From contig OX465584.1 of assembly GCA_950022655.1 (NCBI GenBank), positions 56,533,789 through 56,597,788 of the forward strand: 64,000 bases of DNA. The letters are read 5' to 3'. Of the stretch, positions 34,680 to 48,400 are shown piece by piece. A program made the position numbers and the translations under genes. Position 1 is the first letter of the stretch. Each line of letters begins with the position of its first letter. The notes below the pieces were generated by a model. That model had not been told where the DNA came from, ran no database searches, and saw only the letters and a program-made list of their open reading frames with translations. Origin of the DNA: Alentia gelatinosa. Taxonomy: Eukaryota; Annelida; Polychaeta; Phyllodocida; Polynoidae.

Positions 34680-35110
34680 AATGAGCTGCTCTCCGTGTGT
34701 GAGTGACTCACATTCTGCTCGCGCCACACACGCTAAACCCCACCTCAGCACAAAGGTGCTGCTCCCTGGGCCGCTCCTTATGATATCAATAAACCCCCGT
34801 CCCCCCGCGGCTTCCCCAACACAATCCCACCGGCGCCGGAAATGCGGCAGGCGTCATTTTTCACCCATTTTTCACGAGGCGCCCCCTGTGAGCGCACGGC
34901 GACATTATTCAATATCGGCGACACTAGCGCCGCGGTGCGGAGGCAATATTTCAAGCAGGGGGCGGGGTGGGTGGGTGGGTGGTGTGTGGTGTCCAACTCT
35001 TACCACACTATACCGCCAATGCACCCTTGGTCCACCGGGCCCGTAGCTCCCACGCCTCCCAACAATGCCCATATTTCTGCGGGACGAATCCATCACCGTC
35101 GCCCGACGCT
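34680..35110. promoter_or_regulatory. CpG-rich block after the satellite
   Basis: CpG-rich, starting with GAGCTGCTC (34683-34691). It contains GAGGCGCCCCCTGTGAGCGC (CTCF-like, near 34877) and GCGACATTATTCAATATCGG. Short frames on both strands without family resemblance. Possible regulatory element. Confidence 0.3.
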
Positions 35111-35219
35111 TTTATCAATATACACGAGGCAAGCCGGGCACGTCATCTGTCTTTGCGAGGCAAGACGTGTGCACCTGTCGACGTGACTGACCCTGGCGGG
35201 CTTTATATGTACTTCTCAT

Positions 35220-37578
35220 TCTGACCAAGTGTGCAGTTCGGAAGTGTATACGTTACACCATATAAGCTAACCCTAGTGTGGGACACTGTGTGTGGGAAAC
35301 TTCGCTATTCGAATCTAGAATTCCAAGTACATTTGTGAGAGTTTGAAAACCAATGCACCGAAGTTCCTTTTCTCTATTTCATAAGGTTCTATGTTATCTA
35401 ATGCATAAAACATTTGGCGACCAGGAACCTTTCCTCTAATAGAAAACATATGCTCTGCTTAGAGTGCTACTGTACCATTAGTACTCTCTATTCCAGAACT
35501 ATCTATATTGTTAAGACACCAATAGCCAGTCAGCATAAATTCATAATATACGGGGATATGACCGTTAAGAAAACACCAGGCACATCCCGATGTGGCGGAA
35601 ATCCTAACGCTAAGGATACAAAATATACCGGATGTTCATACAATTACATCTTTATTACATCTATCCACCAAAACAATAGTACGAGCTATCCCTTTCCTAT
35701 ATGAACCAAAGAATGACAGAAAAACTCCCTTTTCCTAATTACAACAGGAGCAGGGCTTGAAAAAAACACCCCTACACCTGTCTGTGTCTGCCACCAACGA
35801 CGGGTACCCTGGGTGGCCAGTGACAATCGCTGCATGGGGAACACATTGTGTGGGTATTTCTTTCCTGTTCTTACTGTGCCTTTCCTCTGTTCTCCCCCGC
35901 GCCCACCCACCTACAACCTGCAGGAGGCCTTCCGGTGGACAACGGCACCAAAACAACGCGGCAAACAACAATGGCGGATGCATATGATGGCCATGTGAGC
36001 GGGGGGACAGATGAGGAAGTCAGAACTAAACATTTACATCCGTGTCATCTTTATCATGTACACACCTCTTTACGGTACCGATACGGGATAGGAACGAGTT
36101 ACGATATTAAAAACAGCTCTGGATTAAGCATGTGTATATAGTTAAGCATGCGTTTGTCTTCGTGTTGTTCACCACCAAATGCCAAAGTTTAAGGAGAATG
36201 GAAATGAGATTGGACATTTCACATATAATTGTACGCAGTGTAAGATATTGTATAATACAAGACTTATTTCAATCTTCACACATCTGTAATTCATCTTTGA
36301 CCACAGCAGACGACATTTTGATCGTCGGCTTCAGGTTTATTTTACTATTGAAAATTTCGCGCCTTTTACATTAAAGCATCATCATTAGATGGACACGCAA
36401 TCATATCAGTGTCCCTAGGCTCGCAAGAAACTTAATTCTCCTTCATACATAAGCAAGGTAAGTAATCGGATAATCACCTAATATACCAGTATAAACAACA
36501 AGGTAAGTAATCGGATAATTACCTAATATACCAGTATAACAAATTATTCAATATTTTGGAGGTTTTACTGCTCTCCCGCCACATTTTGACCGATAGCTCC
36601 CAACATGCCTGCGCACGAACCTGCTGTCACCGGGTAAACACAAACACAGCGTCATTAGAGATAATACCCAGTCATTAATCATACATCGTATACATCACGA
36701 GGGGCGTTGCTTCCCCTGAGTATCTGCCCGTGTCGGAGTCTGCCTGGTTTTTAGCGGCCATGTTAATAGAGAATTGACCTCCATGTCCCCCCAAGACGCC
36801 ATTGTACCAGTCGCTGGGGCTTCCCCCTTGTTCCCCTATTATCGCCCACCCTTCTTTTCGGCTATTATCGCCCACCTTTTTCCAGGGTGTAAGGGGGCCA
36901 CACGCCCGGCACAGACCCGGGCCACCTGGCGGCCACAGGAGGAAGCCAGCAGGCCCCGGAGTGGCTTCACACAGACCCACGTGAGCCCCACATGGTCCTT
37001 CCTCCGGGCTGGCAGGGTCCGCTGGGTCTGTGTATGTATGTACGGGAGGAGGTGAAAAATAAACCCCGAGACAATCAGGCATCAGTACCTACAGGTGCGC
37101 CTGTGCTCATTCACAGGAGGAGAGAAAACACACTTTACACAGGTGAACTCCCGTTTCCTGTTTTCTCCTGCCACTTGTGTTTGTTTAAGTGGTTGATCCA
37201 CCCTCGGAATCGAGTCAGTGTCAGTGTCTTCACAAAGAATTCCTTCCTACAATGCGTAGAACAATGAATATGAATGGAGATATAGACCTAATATAGAGAA
37301 CAGGTATTATTTCAATCATCATATTTCATATCTTCCTGAAGCACACAAGTATAGACCACTATAGTAATAGTAGTGTAAAGCATATCTAGATTGAGAATCT
37401 TATATACTACGTTATTTCCTCTATTATAATCCTCCAAATAATTTCAGTTATTATATTTCATATCTTCTTGAACCACACATGTATAGTTCACTGTAGTAGT
37501 ATTGAGAATCCTATGCTACGTTGTTTCCTCTATTATACTCCTCCACAATTTTGGAAAATCCTGAACTACGATAAAATG
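35220..37578. other. gene-free region
   Basis: AT-rich with one GCAGACGAC word (36306-36314) and a repeat-family member (36405-36540). No exon recognised. Confidence 0.5.
36405..36540. repeat. CCCTAGGCTCGCAAGAA dispersed repeat, copy 1
   Basis: GTCCCTAGGCTCGCAAGAA, TTAATTCTCCTTCATAC, GGTAAGTAATCGGATAATYA; the second half (AAGGTAAGTAATCGGATAAT) is present twice. Further copies are at 44605-44680 and, inverted, at 55665-55735. Confidence 0.75.
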
Positions 37579-37581
37579 TAA

Positions 37582-37795
37582 AATGGAATTCACACGATGG
37601 GATTCCTGTTCCTCACAGGGTTCAAGACCTCATGAAATTCTGTTCCATTTTAGGGGTAAATGTCGCTAACAATTACATGGAAATGGAACATCTCCTAGGG
37701 AAATGGAACAGTACCGTTTAGACAAAGAGATTGAGTACAGAATCTCAGCAGGATTTGTCTCAGAAAAGCATGGATCCCATCGTGTGAATCCCACT
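37582..37795. mobile_element. TIR MITE with TAA target-site duplication, copy 1
   Basis: Terminal inverted repeats AATGGAATTCACACGATGGG and CATCGTGTGAATCCCACT, flanked by TAA on both sides (37579-37581 and 37796-37798). A three-base TAA duplication fits the PIF/Harbinger pattern (TWA). Interior shares CAGAATCTCAGCAGGATTTG with the 43.1 kb copy. Confidence 0.8.
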
Positions 37796-37919
37796 TAAAA
37801 GATACAAGGCGGCATATAGAATGGCGGCCATACCTACAAGGCGTCATCAAGGTTCTCGGCACAACGTACCCGTGCGCTGCCACACCGCTCAGCCTGCCCA
37901 CACCCAGCACACTTTAGTT

Positions 37920-38200
37920 CTGCCACAGCTCGCGCGGCGGCGCCACTGCTGCGGAGACGCCAGCGTCCCTCCTCCAGGGCGTTGCCGGGTATAGCGGGAC
38001 GCGCAACAATAGGCTCCGCCCGGAGGAACAGGGGCCCGCACCATTGGCTGGTCGCTCATTAACATAACAATAGGGACGCGCCAATAAGGGGTGCCTTTAG
38101 TGTAGGCTCCAACGAGGATTGGTCGAGCGAGGCATTGTGACGCTGAGGCTCATTGTGCAGTGTCCACTGAGCGATCAAAGTTGGCGCCATCTGACCGTGG
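37920..38200. promoter_or_regulatory. CpG-rich module with SOX, CCAAT and TCF-like sites
   Basis: Within 250 bp: ACAATAG at 38006-38012 and 38067-38073, CATTGTG at 38133-38139 and 38151-38157 (Sox-like ACAAT cores), CCAAT boxes at 38043-38047 (inverted), 38081-38085 and 38118-38122 (inverted), and GATCAAAG at 38173-38180 (TCF/LEF-like). Candidate promoter or enhancer. Confidence 0.45.
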
Positions 38201-38620
38201 AGGCTCCTCCTCCCGCCCTTGTCTCGTGTTAGCATAATGCAGTTACAGCCAACCCTAGCGTGTACCTTACACCGGCATGGATCAGCATTGATATAGGCAT
38301 GTTTTCATACGTAATGCAACTTTAATTGGTTTTCTTTTAAACAAAATTAAATGAGAATAATTGAATCCGGTATTGTGATCTACTAGTCTCTAGTCGCTTG
38401 TGGTGGTGGAGTTACGGAGCATTCATGGCATAATTTTCTAAGTGTTACGAAAGCGGTAAGATTCGCAAACGGGGATTTCTAGAACGGCGATGATTTAATT
38501 TTATTTCGGATTTTATTCGGCGATGGAGACACCTGTAGATAAGGCGGGGAGTGGTTGCGAGCCCCACACCGCAGGTAAGATGGGAGATGAAGCGGCATCA
38601 TCAGCAGGGGGAAGAAAATC

Positions 38621-38667
38621 AGGGAGAGAGAGAGAGGGACAGATAGAGAGGGAGAGAGGGAGAGAGG

Positions 38668-38708
<41 letters not shown>

Positions 38709-38941
38709 GGAGGGAGACAGGGAGAGAGAGAAAGAGAGCGAGAGAACGAGAGAACGAGAGAGGTAGAGAGAAAGAGAGAGAGAGACCGAGACAGAGATGG
38801 GAGATGTATATACAGACAGAGATGGGGGATATCTATAGACACTCAGAGAGAGAGAGAGAATGAGAGAGAGAGAGGGAGAGGGAGAGGGAGAGGGAGAGAG
38901 AAGGGGAGAGGGGGAGAAGGGGAGAGGGAGAGAGTGAGACA

Positions 38942-38992
<51 letters not shown>

Positions 38993-39056
38993 ATGAGAGA
39001 GAGACATAGAGAGAGAGAGAGAGAGGGAGAGAGAGAATGAGAGACAGACAGAGGGA

Positions 39057-39098
<42 letters not shown>

Positions 39099-39130
39099 GA
39101 CAGACAGACAGACAGAGAGAGAGAGGTAGA
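38621..39130. repeat. (GA)n-rich low-complexity tract, ~510 bp
   Basis: GA dinucleotides with interspersed GGGAGA, GACAGACA and an ATACAGACAGAGATGGG insert. Long frames across it (Arg/Glu-rich on plus, Ser/Leu-rich on minus) are artefacts. Confidence 0.97.
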
Positions 39131-42100
39131 GCTCGAGTTTCTGCACATCCCCGCACACACTTACCACCACCCGCTCCGTCTCACCGCCGACTGTTTTCAC
39201 AAGAGAGGCGTTTTGACACCTCCCGGCGCCTTGTGCAAACACCCAGCCCGCTCTTGTAGAATGATAACCTTTCCTTCAGGAGCCCACAGCCCTGTTCTCC
39301 TCGCCCCACACCCCTAATAGAGTCCCCACCGCTTCGCCGGACCCTACAAGCAATTTATATGCCAGCAGTTAATTTTTTTTGTATAAAAATGTCCGCCGTT
39401 TATTATATTTTAGGATTATTTTCCGTTATTTTCCTTTCACCCAGGCGCATTTACCTTTCTGCTTCGCGCCCACAGCGGTGTTTAACAACGCACGTGTTTA
39501 GGATGATTGTGTGTTAAAGGCAATTTCACTCTCACCGGGCTCGAGGTTCGAGTTCAAACCAAAAAGCGCGGGACCTAAATGTCGTCTGCTACAAAGCAAA
39601 GAAATGTAAAATGGCGGGATTTTGGTGCTGGTGCTCGGCTGGCGGGTCTTATACGATCTGTCAGTGGAACTCATTGTATATTTGTTCAAATCGCTGCGCG
39701 CAGTAATAGATCCCCAGGCTGGTCTGAAGCAAGGTAATACAGCGAGAAAAACGAAAATACAGACAAAATGTCACAGTTAAGTCTGGCGAGGTACTACTGA
39801 ACGACTGGTTATTACCCGTGAGCCTGTCATCACTTTCCAAAACGAAACGAGACTCCCGCTGCTGAGAAGCCCCTCTGAATAGAGGTCTGTAAGTATAAGT
39901 AGACCTGTGGCAGATGCCTTGTCTAGTCTCCCATATCACTTCGCCAAGATGAGGTGGCATTTCTTTTCTTCGCCTCGCAATCTTCCCGGCCCCGGTGTTG
40001 GGAGGGATACTCACATGAAAGGTACACCGTATGGCCGCTGAATAGTAACCGATACTTTGCATGTCGGGTTTTCATAAAATTGGCCATAAATATCGCCATG
40101 GAGAGGGAAAGGTGAGAATGGGTGAGGATAAATGGGGTCAGGGCCCCAGGCAGAGGTAGAGCCACGGCAGCAGGAGAAGGAGAATAATGTCGTTTCTAGA
40201 TGCGGATGACATATTGATGACTGTACACGGACAGAGCAAGACGTAAACTATATATATATAATATACATATGTACGAGCTAATGTTTCCACAGCAACATAT
40301 TGCACACATGTGTCTTTGTGTGCTGCTATATACGAACCAGTGTTGACAAGGGGATGATACATATTATAGCCCCGGTGAGCAATATATAGAGGATTGTGGC
40401 TGCAATATGACTACCACAAGATCTATACACTCTCAATGTATAAGGGATTCCTAATACCGGGGACACACCAAGCGATTGAAGGCAGCGATCTCTGGAATCG
40501 GCAACCCAAATTGGCGTGTATGTGAGATATCATTTCATGGGAATATCTCCTGCCTATAATTTAGCATCTGGGAAGCAATAATCAGGTGTAATATGAAATA
40601 ATAACTCACATATAGGCCATTTTGTGTTGGCGATTATGGAACTTGCTATGTTTCTCGCTTGGTGTGTCTCCGGCATAAGATAGAAAGCAATGGAGATGAG
40701 AGAAAATCTTATGTTGCTGTGTAGATATTCATACGTTCATCTTAGGGTGCCAATATAATATGAGCTATGCTGGATAGATATGAGTAGTAAGAAGGAATAC
40801 GCTCGTAGCGTTACACGCGTGCATGTGTAGGGCAGATACACCTGAATGTGACCCGTATGTTGATCATTTACATATTACTCACACACACACGTACTGCGAA
40901 CGCTGCTCCTTGTGAGGGCCGCTCAGCAATGGCGGCCAGCGTCCGTCACCACACGCCGCCTGGCGGTAGCGTCCGTCGTCACCGGCGCTGACGACGATAG
41001 CGCCGACAACACGGGCTGCCGGTGGTCCGGTCCGTCAGCCCGCCACTCGCCCGCCCCCCGCCCCGCCCCGCCCCGCCCGCTATACCTACACCCCACGTCT
41101 AAGTCTTCTATAGGTCGCGTCAACATCTACAGACCGCATCAGCGAAAACCAAACCTAAAAAAACTCACCTCACGCAAAAAACAAGCAATCCTTCCCCCCC
41201 CCCCCCACCTTCCATTAAATCTGTTGTCTTGTGGTGTCGTAATGTACAATTCTTTTTTCTCTCCTTTTCAGAGATCTTTTTTTTTTATATAGAGGGGAGT
41301 GGTTGTGTAGGAGGGGTGTGTATGCATTCAACCGCGATTTGACATTATTCGGGGGCTGTTGTTTGTGATGCGGCGGCTCTAACTCAATCTGACAAAGACT
41401 GACATCCGCTTCCGGTTTACATTCTCCCTGGAACTGAGTAGACGCTCTCCTAGCAGATCTTCTGTGACCTATATAAACCATCCACCGTCGCCTATGCTTG
41501 GAGGGATAGGATACATGGCTGTCTTTTATCGGAGAACAGGTGTTGTACATGTACCTCAACGGGCAAGTCTCCCCAGCTCTATTCTCTCCATGCTTACTAA
41601 GCCATGGTGATAGACGAGAAACACTATCGTGCATAACTATAGTACCGCCATTGTATACACCACACCCACCACCTTCTGACAAAACTGTATCATAAACTAC
41701 AGGATTGGTCTCAGGCCCACAGTATGGTAATAACTTCTAAAATCAAATCCGTATGTAAATGATTTTGGCTGGGGAGATGATGTGTGTGTGCTCCTTTGTC
41801 CCTGTTTAAGCTGGGATAAACTGGAGTAACTCTCACAGATTAGAGCAGGAATGGGTGGAGGTTGGGGTGGAGGTGGGCTGGCGCCTACAGGAGGAAACAC
41901 AAGAACAATGAGTTAAATAGAAACCGCATGTCGGGCCCCGGGCTCACATCTGGAGTCTGACTACAGGCCTTATTGCCTTACGCACGACCGCGGGTACGTA
42001 CGTGGCACGACCGCGGGTACGTACGTGGACCATCAGCGGATGGCCACGCCGCATGTTGAGTTGGCAGCACGTATACATGGACGTATAGCGGACAGAGCCA

Positions 42101-42389
42101 TTGTTAGTTCACGAAGCAGTCACTAGGTGGTCGGGGGACAAACCTGTATTCTGGCTCTTTGTTCTTACGAAATTCAACTGCCTTTCTATATTTTACCATG
42201 GTTCCCTTGACTCTCTACACCCAACCCAGAGCAGGATGACATAATGATTAAACCCAAGACATGATATTTTCCATATGGAACACTTTATATAAATATGTGA
42301 GCAAGGCTAAAGTTGTAACATTTCCCAATTATCACTCACTTCTTTTCCACCTCCTTTAGTGAAAAACACCTACTTTTTCACCTCCATTA
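39131..42389. other. gene-free region
   Basis: Contains a GCAGACGAC word (39581-39589, minus), a small CpG block (40910-41090) and a 24-bp direct duplication GCACGACCGCGGGTACGTAC (41983-42028). No exon recognised. Confidence 0.5.
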
Positions 42390-42414
42390 GTGAAGAACAC
42401 CTACTCGGGGGGCG

Positions 42415-43590
42415 TCATGGCGGCGCCCATGGATCATAGGCTATATGCCCTATACATGGCGAGTATATGTGAAACTGTATTTGTGAAGACAGTAAAACCC
42501 CGCGTAAGGGAGTCACCCTGCATAAGTTTCTCCTTTCTCAGTTATCTCGGAACGGAAATTTTGGGTTGGCAGCACTTATACATGGCTAGTATGTGTGGAA
42601 CTGTATTTGTAAAGAGAGTAAAACCCCGGGTAAGAGAGGGGCCACCCTGCATAAGGGGACAGTTTTCTCGGAACGGAAATTTGGGGTTGGCAGCACATAT
42701 ACATATCGATTATGCGTGAAACTGTATTTCTGAAGAGAGTAAAACCCCGCGTATGTTAGTACCGTAAGGGAGTCACCCTGCATAAGTTTCTCCTTTCTCA
42801 GTTTTTTCGGAACGGAAATTTTGGGTTGACATCACTTATACATGGCCAGTAAGTGTGGAGCTGTATTTGTGAAGACAGTAAAACCCCGCGTATGGGAGTC
42901 ACCCTGCATAAGGGGACAGTTTTCTCGGAATGGAAATTTTGGGTTCGCAGCACATATACATATCGAGTATGTGTGGAACTGTATTTGTGAAGACAGTAAA
43001 ACCCCGCGTAAGGGAGTCACCCTGCATAAGTTTCTCCTTTCTCAGTTTTTTTCGGAACGGAAATTTTGGGTTGACATCACTTATACAAGTATGTGTGTAA
43101 AGAGGGATTCACGCGATGGGATTCATGTACCTAATAGGGCTCAAAATCTCATGCGATTCTGTTCCTTTTAAGGAGGAAATGTCTTTAACATTCACAGCGG
43201 GGAAAACATGTCTCAGGGAAATGAAACCCTATAATTTAGACGAAGAAATTGTGTTCGAGTACAGAATCTCAGCAGGATTTGTCTCAGAAAAACACCCTGT
43301 GAGGTACATGAATCCCATCGTGTGAATGCCACTTAACTGTATTTGTGAAGAGAGTAAAACCACGTGTAAGAGAGGGCCCACCCTGCATAAGGGGACAGTT
43401 TTCTCGGAACGGAAATTTTGGGTTGGCAGCACATATACATATCGAGTATGCGTGAAACTGTATTTGTGAATACAGTAAAACCATGTGTAAGGGAGCCATC
43501 CCGCATAAGGGGACAGTTTTCCGGGAAAGGAATTATGGGCTGGCAGCACTTTAATATAACGAGTATTCATATTACTGTATTTGTGGGTTC
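42415..43590. repeat. ~120-bp tandem array, 8 units, interrupted by a MITE
   Basis: ACTGTATTTGTGAAGACAGT and AAAACCCCGCGTAAGGGAGT start units near 42474, 42600, 42721, 42860, 42979, 43336, 43457 and 43574, each also carrying TCTCGGAACGGAAATTTTGG. Spacing is 117-139 bp except 42979 to 43336, where the MITE sits. Units alternate between TTTCTCCTTTCTCAG and GGGGACAG forms. Confidence 0.9.
43101..43333. mobile_element. TIR MITE with TAA target-site duplication, copy 2
   Basis: Terminal inverted repeats AGAGGGATTCACGCGATGGG and CATCGTGTGAATGCCACT, flanked by TAA (43098-43100 and 43334-43336). Its 233 bp account for the one over-long interval in the surrounding ~120-bp array, so it inserted into that array. 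Confidence 0.85.
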
Positions 43591-44604
43591 AGGGCTGCCA
43601 ATTGGAGTTAGAAAAAAACCCATTGAAATATTCTTTATTGCAATACAGGGTTTATGCATTGCATACACATTACAGTGGGGAAGCAAGGGAAAGCTCTTTA
43701 CAAAGGTTATTGGGGGATCATGGACTGTGGTCGTAGTTGATCAAAATCAGGATAAACACGACCATTATTGCAGTCCATAAAGTTTATCATATGACTGTGA
43801 AACATTGGGAACTTTCCTCAGCTTCACTACCTAAATACCAAGGTCTGACGTCTCATTTAGGTGCTGGACCCAGGCTGAGAGTGGTATGTGGTATCGGAGA
43901 CTTGAGAGAGACTCCAACACACACCAGCAGTGTAGTCTCTCTGGTAGTTTACACTTGGTCTTTGTCAGTTAGAGGAGTCTGGAGTGGCCGGCAGCTCTCC
44001 CTCCAGGCCCCACACACTGGAGGAATCCCCCCTCCCTGCACTCCACCACCCCGGGGGCGGACGGCCCTCGGCCCGGGTACTGACCGCACCCCGGCCGCCC
44101 TGACCCCGGCCTTATTAGGAGCACCTCCCGGGCTGGCCAGGCGTGGGGGCCGGTCGGAGGGGTGTGTGAGACGGGTGCCAGTCTACACCCTGCTCCTGAC
44201 CATTGGTCAAGTCTGGGGCGGCGGAGGGGAGGTGGAGGGGTGATAATAACACATGCGTAGAATAGGGTGAATATAATAGATAAAGGAACTGAGCGTGAGG
44301 AAGAACCCCTTATCTCTTTTGTCCCATAGGCTTAACATTTGGAACCTGTTCTCCATGCCCCCTACAAGTATTGCTGTCCGTTCTCCATGGTCTATATCCT
44401 GTGAATCATCCATTCTTTCGTTGTATACAGGGGTGAGATAAATACAGAAAGCAACTCGTTTTGGTCAAAGGCATCATTCTCCAACTCGTTTGAATGCGGA
44501 GTAATATTCACTCTGCTATCGCCTCGTTCATATCACTCCACATAAACTCATGGAGAACAACGATTTTGACACATACTTATTGGTTTCTACCCTAGGGTAC
44601 TCAG

Positions 44605-44680
44605 TAGAGTCCCTAGGCTCGCAAGAACCTTAATTCTCCTTCATACTTAACCAAGGTAAGTAATCGGATAATTACCTATT
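44605..44680. repeat. CCCTAGGCTCGCAAGAA dispersed repeat, copy 2
   Basis: GAGTCCCTAGGCTCGCAAGA, TTAATTCTCCTTCATACTTA, CCAAGGTAAGTAATCGGATA: near-identical to the first half of copy 1. Confidence 0.75.
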
Positions 44681-45024
44681 CTGCTCTCCAACTCCTCTTC
44701 TGTCTCATGTCCATTATGATCTACTGATACACTACAGCCAACAGTGCCTAGAAACACATACTTGGAGGACAGGATCGGATACCAGTCAGAGGGAAGTTAC
44801 TGGGTTCGTGGGTGGGACATGGGGGAGCGTGCACGTGCCAGCGGGAGTGGGGGGGGGGGGGGGGGGGGAGCGTGCATCCCCCCCCCCCACCAACCCCACA
44901 CGCGCGTATCGGAATGCATGTCGCGCGTCGGCCGCCAGGGGAAAGTCGGTCACGTGTCAAGTGCGTTCAAACAAAGTATAGGATGTTGTTGAGCAGCTCG
45001 TCTTGTGTGTCCCGCGCGCATGCG

Positions 45025-45400
45025 TATCAAACGACACCTACCACAACGAAAATAAGTCAGGAAACAATACCACCTACCACAAGGAAAAGAGCAGGAAACA
45101 ATACCAGCTAGCAACACAGAAATAAGTCAGTGGACACAATACCATGGTAAAATAGGTTAGGAAACAAAAATAAGTTGGCAGGAAACGATGCCACCAACCA
45201 CAACTAAAAATTAATTAGCAAGACAGAATACCACTAACCACAACAAAAATGGCTTCGGTCTGGAAACAGTAGGAAACAATTGCCACCACCATCAACAAAA
45301 AACACAGGAGTATAAGAAAGAGCCCACAAACCACAACAAAAATGGCTTCAGTCTGGGATGAGTAGGACATAATACCCCCAATAACAACGGAAATCACCGG
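45025..45400. repeat. diverged ~40-50-bp tandem repeat
   Basis: Repeated blocks of GGAAACAATACCACC, ACCACAACAAAAATGGCTTC and AATAAGTCAG with irregular spacing. An old, degraded minisatellite. Confidence 0.65.
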
Positions 45401-48400
45401 AGCAAGAAGGAGATTTTCGGATTTCTGAGAGGACCTTCAAAATGTCGTCAAAGCATCATGTTTGCTGAGTAACTCATTTCCACTCAACCACAACACAACA
45501 CATCCATAGATAAAAGATGATTGTCTGGATCTGTTTCAGGGGCTATTTTCCGCGAGAAAAGAAAGGTTATCTTGATAAGTGCCCGATGTTAATTAATTGC
45601 AGTTCTAGTGTTCTAATAGGACACCCCCTGCCAGTAATCAAGCCCTGGTGGACAAATGAGATAGGCATTCAGCCTTCCTGGACACTATCACGAGCACCTA
45701 ATTAGAATTCTGAGTCTATTTGTGGCCAATCAGATAACGGCGTGGGGGTCACGTGGGCCGATGACAAACCTGACACGCATGTGGCGATCACATGTGGTGG
45801 GGGTGTGTTTGGCTTATCAACCAGCGGCCATTCTGTCATTAAATCAGCCTCCCGCTGGTCAGTTTGACACCTCATCCCTATCAGTTTCTTAAGTTCACCA
45901 ATGACCGTAAAGACATCGTATGTTTACCATTCCATCTTTTTTTTCTTCTTTTAGATAAATTTTCATTTACCGACCACTTTCACCTACAAAAGATGTTTTT
46001 CAAAGAAAACTATACTAATACACAATAATGATACAAGATTGAGGTTTCGTTTGCACATTTACATTTACATAGTCCACTGTCTTCCGGTCAATTAACATGG
46101 TTGCTTGTTTATTAATCATTGTGTGGGAACTCTTCTGGCATAAATCGGTCCCCGATTTATGTCAATCGGTCCCCCGATTTTATCCAAAATAAAAATTTCG
46201 GAAATCGGAGCTCCGATTTTCCCATTTTTTTAGGGGATAAAATCGTGGTCGCTACATGTTTCACGCAACGCCTGAACATCATTGTTTATTAATCATTGTC
46301 ATACCATTCCAGAAATGTAACCACAATGATAACTACTCTAAATCATAAATTCGGTCACCAGACCATTACAGATTGCCAGTATCAGCCTAACATCAATTTA
46401 CAGCATCATCATATAGATCTTGTCAATAACAAAGATCTACATAGCTCCTTAAATCAGCAATTTCATTAATCCCTTCTCAAAGTATCAATGATGTACGCGA
46501 ACTGGTAGCACAGATGTTGATGTTTTATAGATTTGAAGATCCACACACGATGACAACATTGAAGCATATAAAACACCCAGAGTGGTCTGACATTATCGCT
46601 CACTCTATCCACATCTGCCAGGAGAAGAACACCCACTACTGGTATCAGTATCCTTTATCTACTAGGGGTGAAGGGATGGGGGGGTCGCAGGGATGGCTGG
46701 GGTTTGGGGGGTAAACTCTACATTGGCATTTCTTCACAATTCTGACTCACACGACCAAATACACACAGACCGAGAGAAAGCAATAAAAGATATAAAAAAA
46801 CCGCCAGAAACGTAGGCGTAAAAACGGATGAAAAGGGAGGGGGCATTCCTTTTCTTTGTTCTCTTCCGGATCAGTCCAGCTAACGCTCAGCCCTTGTTGG
46901 TTGTGCCAATTGATCGGAACAAACCCCAAAAAAGGGGAGGGGAGGGACTTTGCCGAGTGGTTGACTTAATGGGCGGCGAGTTTTCTTTCTAATTGTACCA
47001 GTTATAATGAAGGGTCCCTGGTCGCCTCCTCATGACTTCCGGTTGGCTGGTTCCCGGCGTCTGTTCCCGCCTTATAAACACATCACACGCGCCCTCTGGC
47101 AGCACGAACGCGCACTAAATCAGTCCCATTTTCGTGTGATTTTCATCAGAATTTCCCTTTGTTGGCTGCTGCCAAGTGATCCGCGCAGAAACGGCCGCCT
47201 GTAAAACAACACTCATTGCTGGCAGTCCGTCACACAGCCTTGTTTTCCTCGAGGTTTGTTTGGCGGGAAAATTTGGAGAAATTGTCGTCTGCTCTCGGAA
47301 TCTTTAGAGAAAGTCATTTGGTCTTGGCAAGATTCAATCTATGACACTATCTTTGTAAATACAATCTGAATTGTACTGAGTTAGCTCAGTTTTCTTGACA
47401 TCTGGTTAATTATATTTTTTAAAAAAATCCTGACAAGATTATTTTTTGCTAAATTGGAACGTATCTATGGACAAATATCTTATATTTCTGGTACTGAACT
47501 AGTGCTAAATAGATGATTTAGCTAAGTTTTCCTCATAGCTGGTTAATTATCAATAAATCATGACATATTTGTAAGTATTTTTTGGCTGAGTAGAAACGTA
47601 TTTATGGACGAATATCTTATAGTTCTCTTTCTGAACGACTACTAAATAGATGATCAATCAAAAGTCCCCGGCTGATTTCCTCCTGTGTCTTCTTTTAAGA
47701 CCTAACATCCTACTGATAAAGTTAATACCCTACTGATGTAATACCTAAGATGTAATACTTGATTGGTAGCTGATTCAAGAAGTGAATCCAACCCTAAAAA
47801 ACTATCGCCTCACTGTCATTGGTCGCACATAGAAAGACAGGCAGTTTGATAGACTCGGACAAACCCCTTCACTAATGGGCCCTACGGCTTCCCCCCCCGC
47901 CCGGAGTCCCCCTCACACTCCCCCCCTCGTCAGGAGGGCTCACCCTTTGTCTGTAGGCGGTCCTCATCATGTCTCAGGGCGTCGACCTTTGTCTTAATGT
48001 CAGCCTGAGGGCTGGGAACCTTACCGATCCCTACACACGACCTTGATCCCCAACCCCCACCTCCATCCCCTCATACCCTAGCAGCAGCCTGAACACCCAT
48101 GTCTTTTCAGGTCTGGGATAGTACTGGAGGAAGAGCTCTGATACCCCCCCCCCCCCCCACACCCACCCGCCCACTGATCACCCCTCCTACACACATACGG
48201 GCCCTTAGCCCTCCTCCTCCTCCTACTCCTTCTTGGCTCTCCTTCCGCAGTAAGGAAGGATCCCTTTCATCAAGGACCTTATGGAAAAGGAATGCTCCCT
48301 ATCCGATCAGGACAGGGTCAGGGGCCACAAATTATTATGTATCTGGCGCGGCCGGCGGGCGGCACTGGGGATTGTTTAGCGTTCCAGAAGAAGATTTGTG

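Noticed and set aside
38523..39242. Long Arg/Glu- and Ser/Leu-rich frames
   Set aside because: Translation of a (GA)n tract in both directions.
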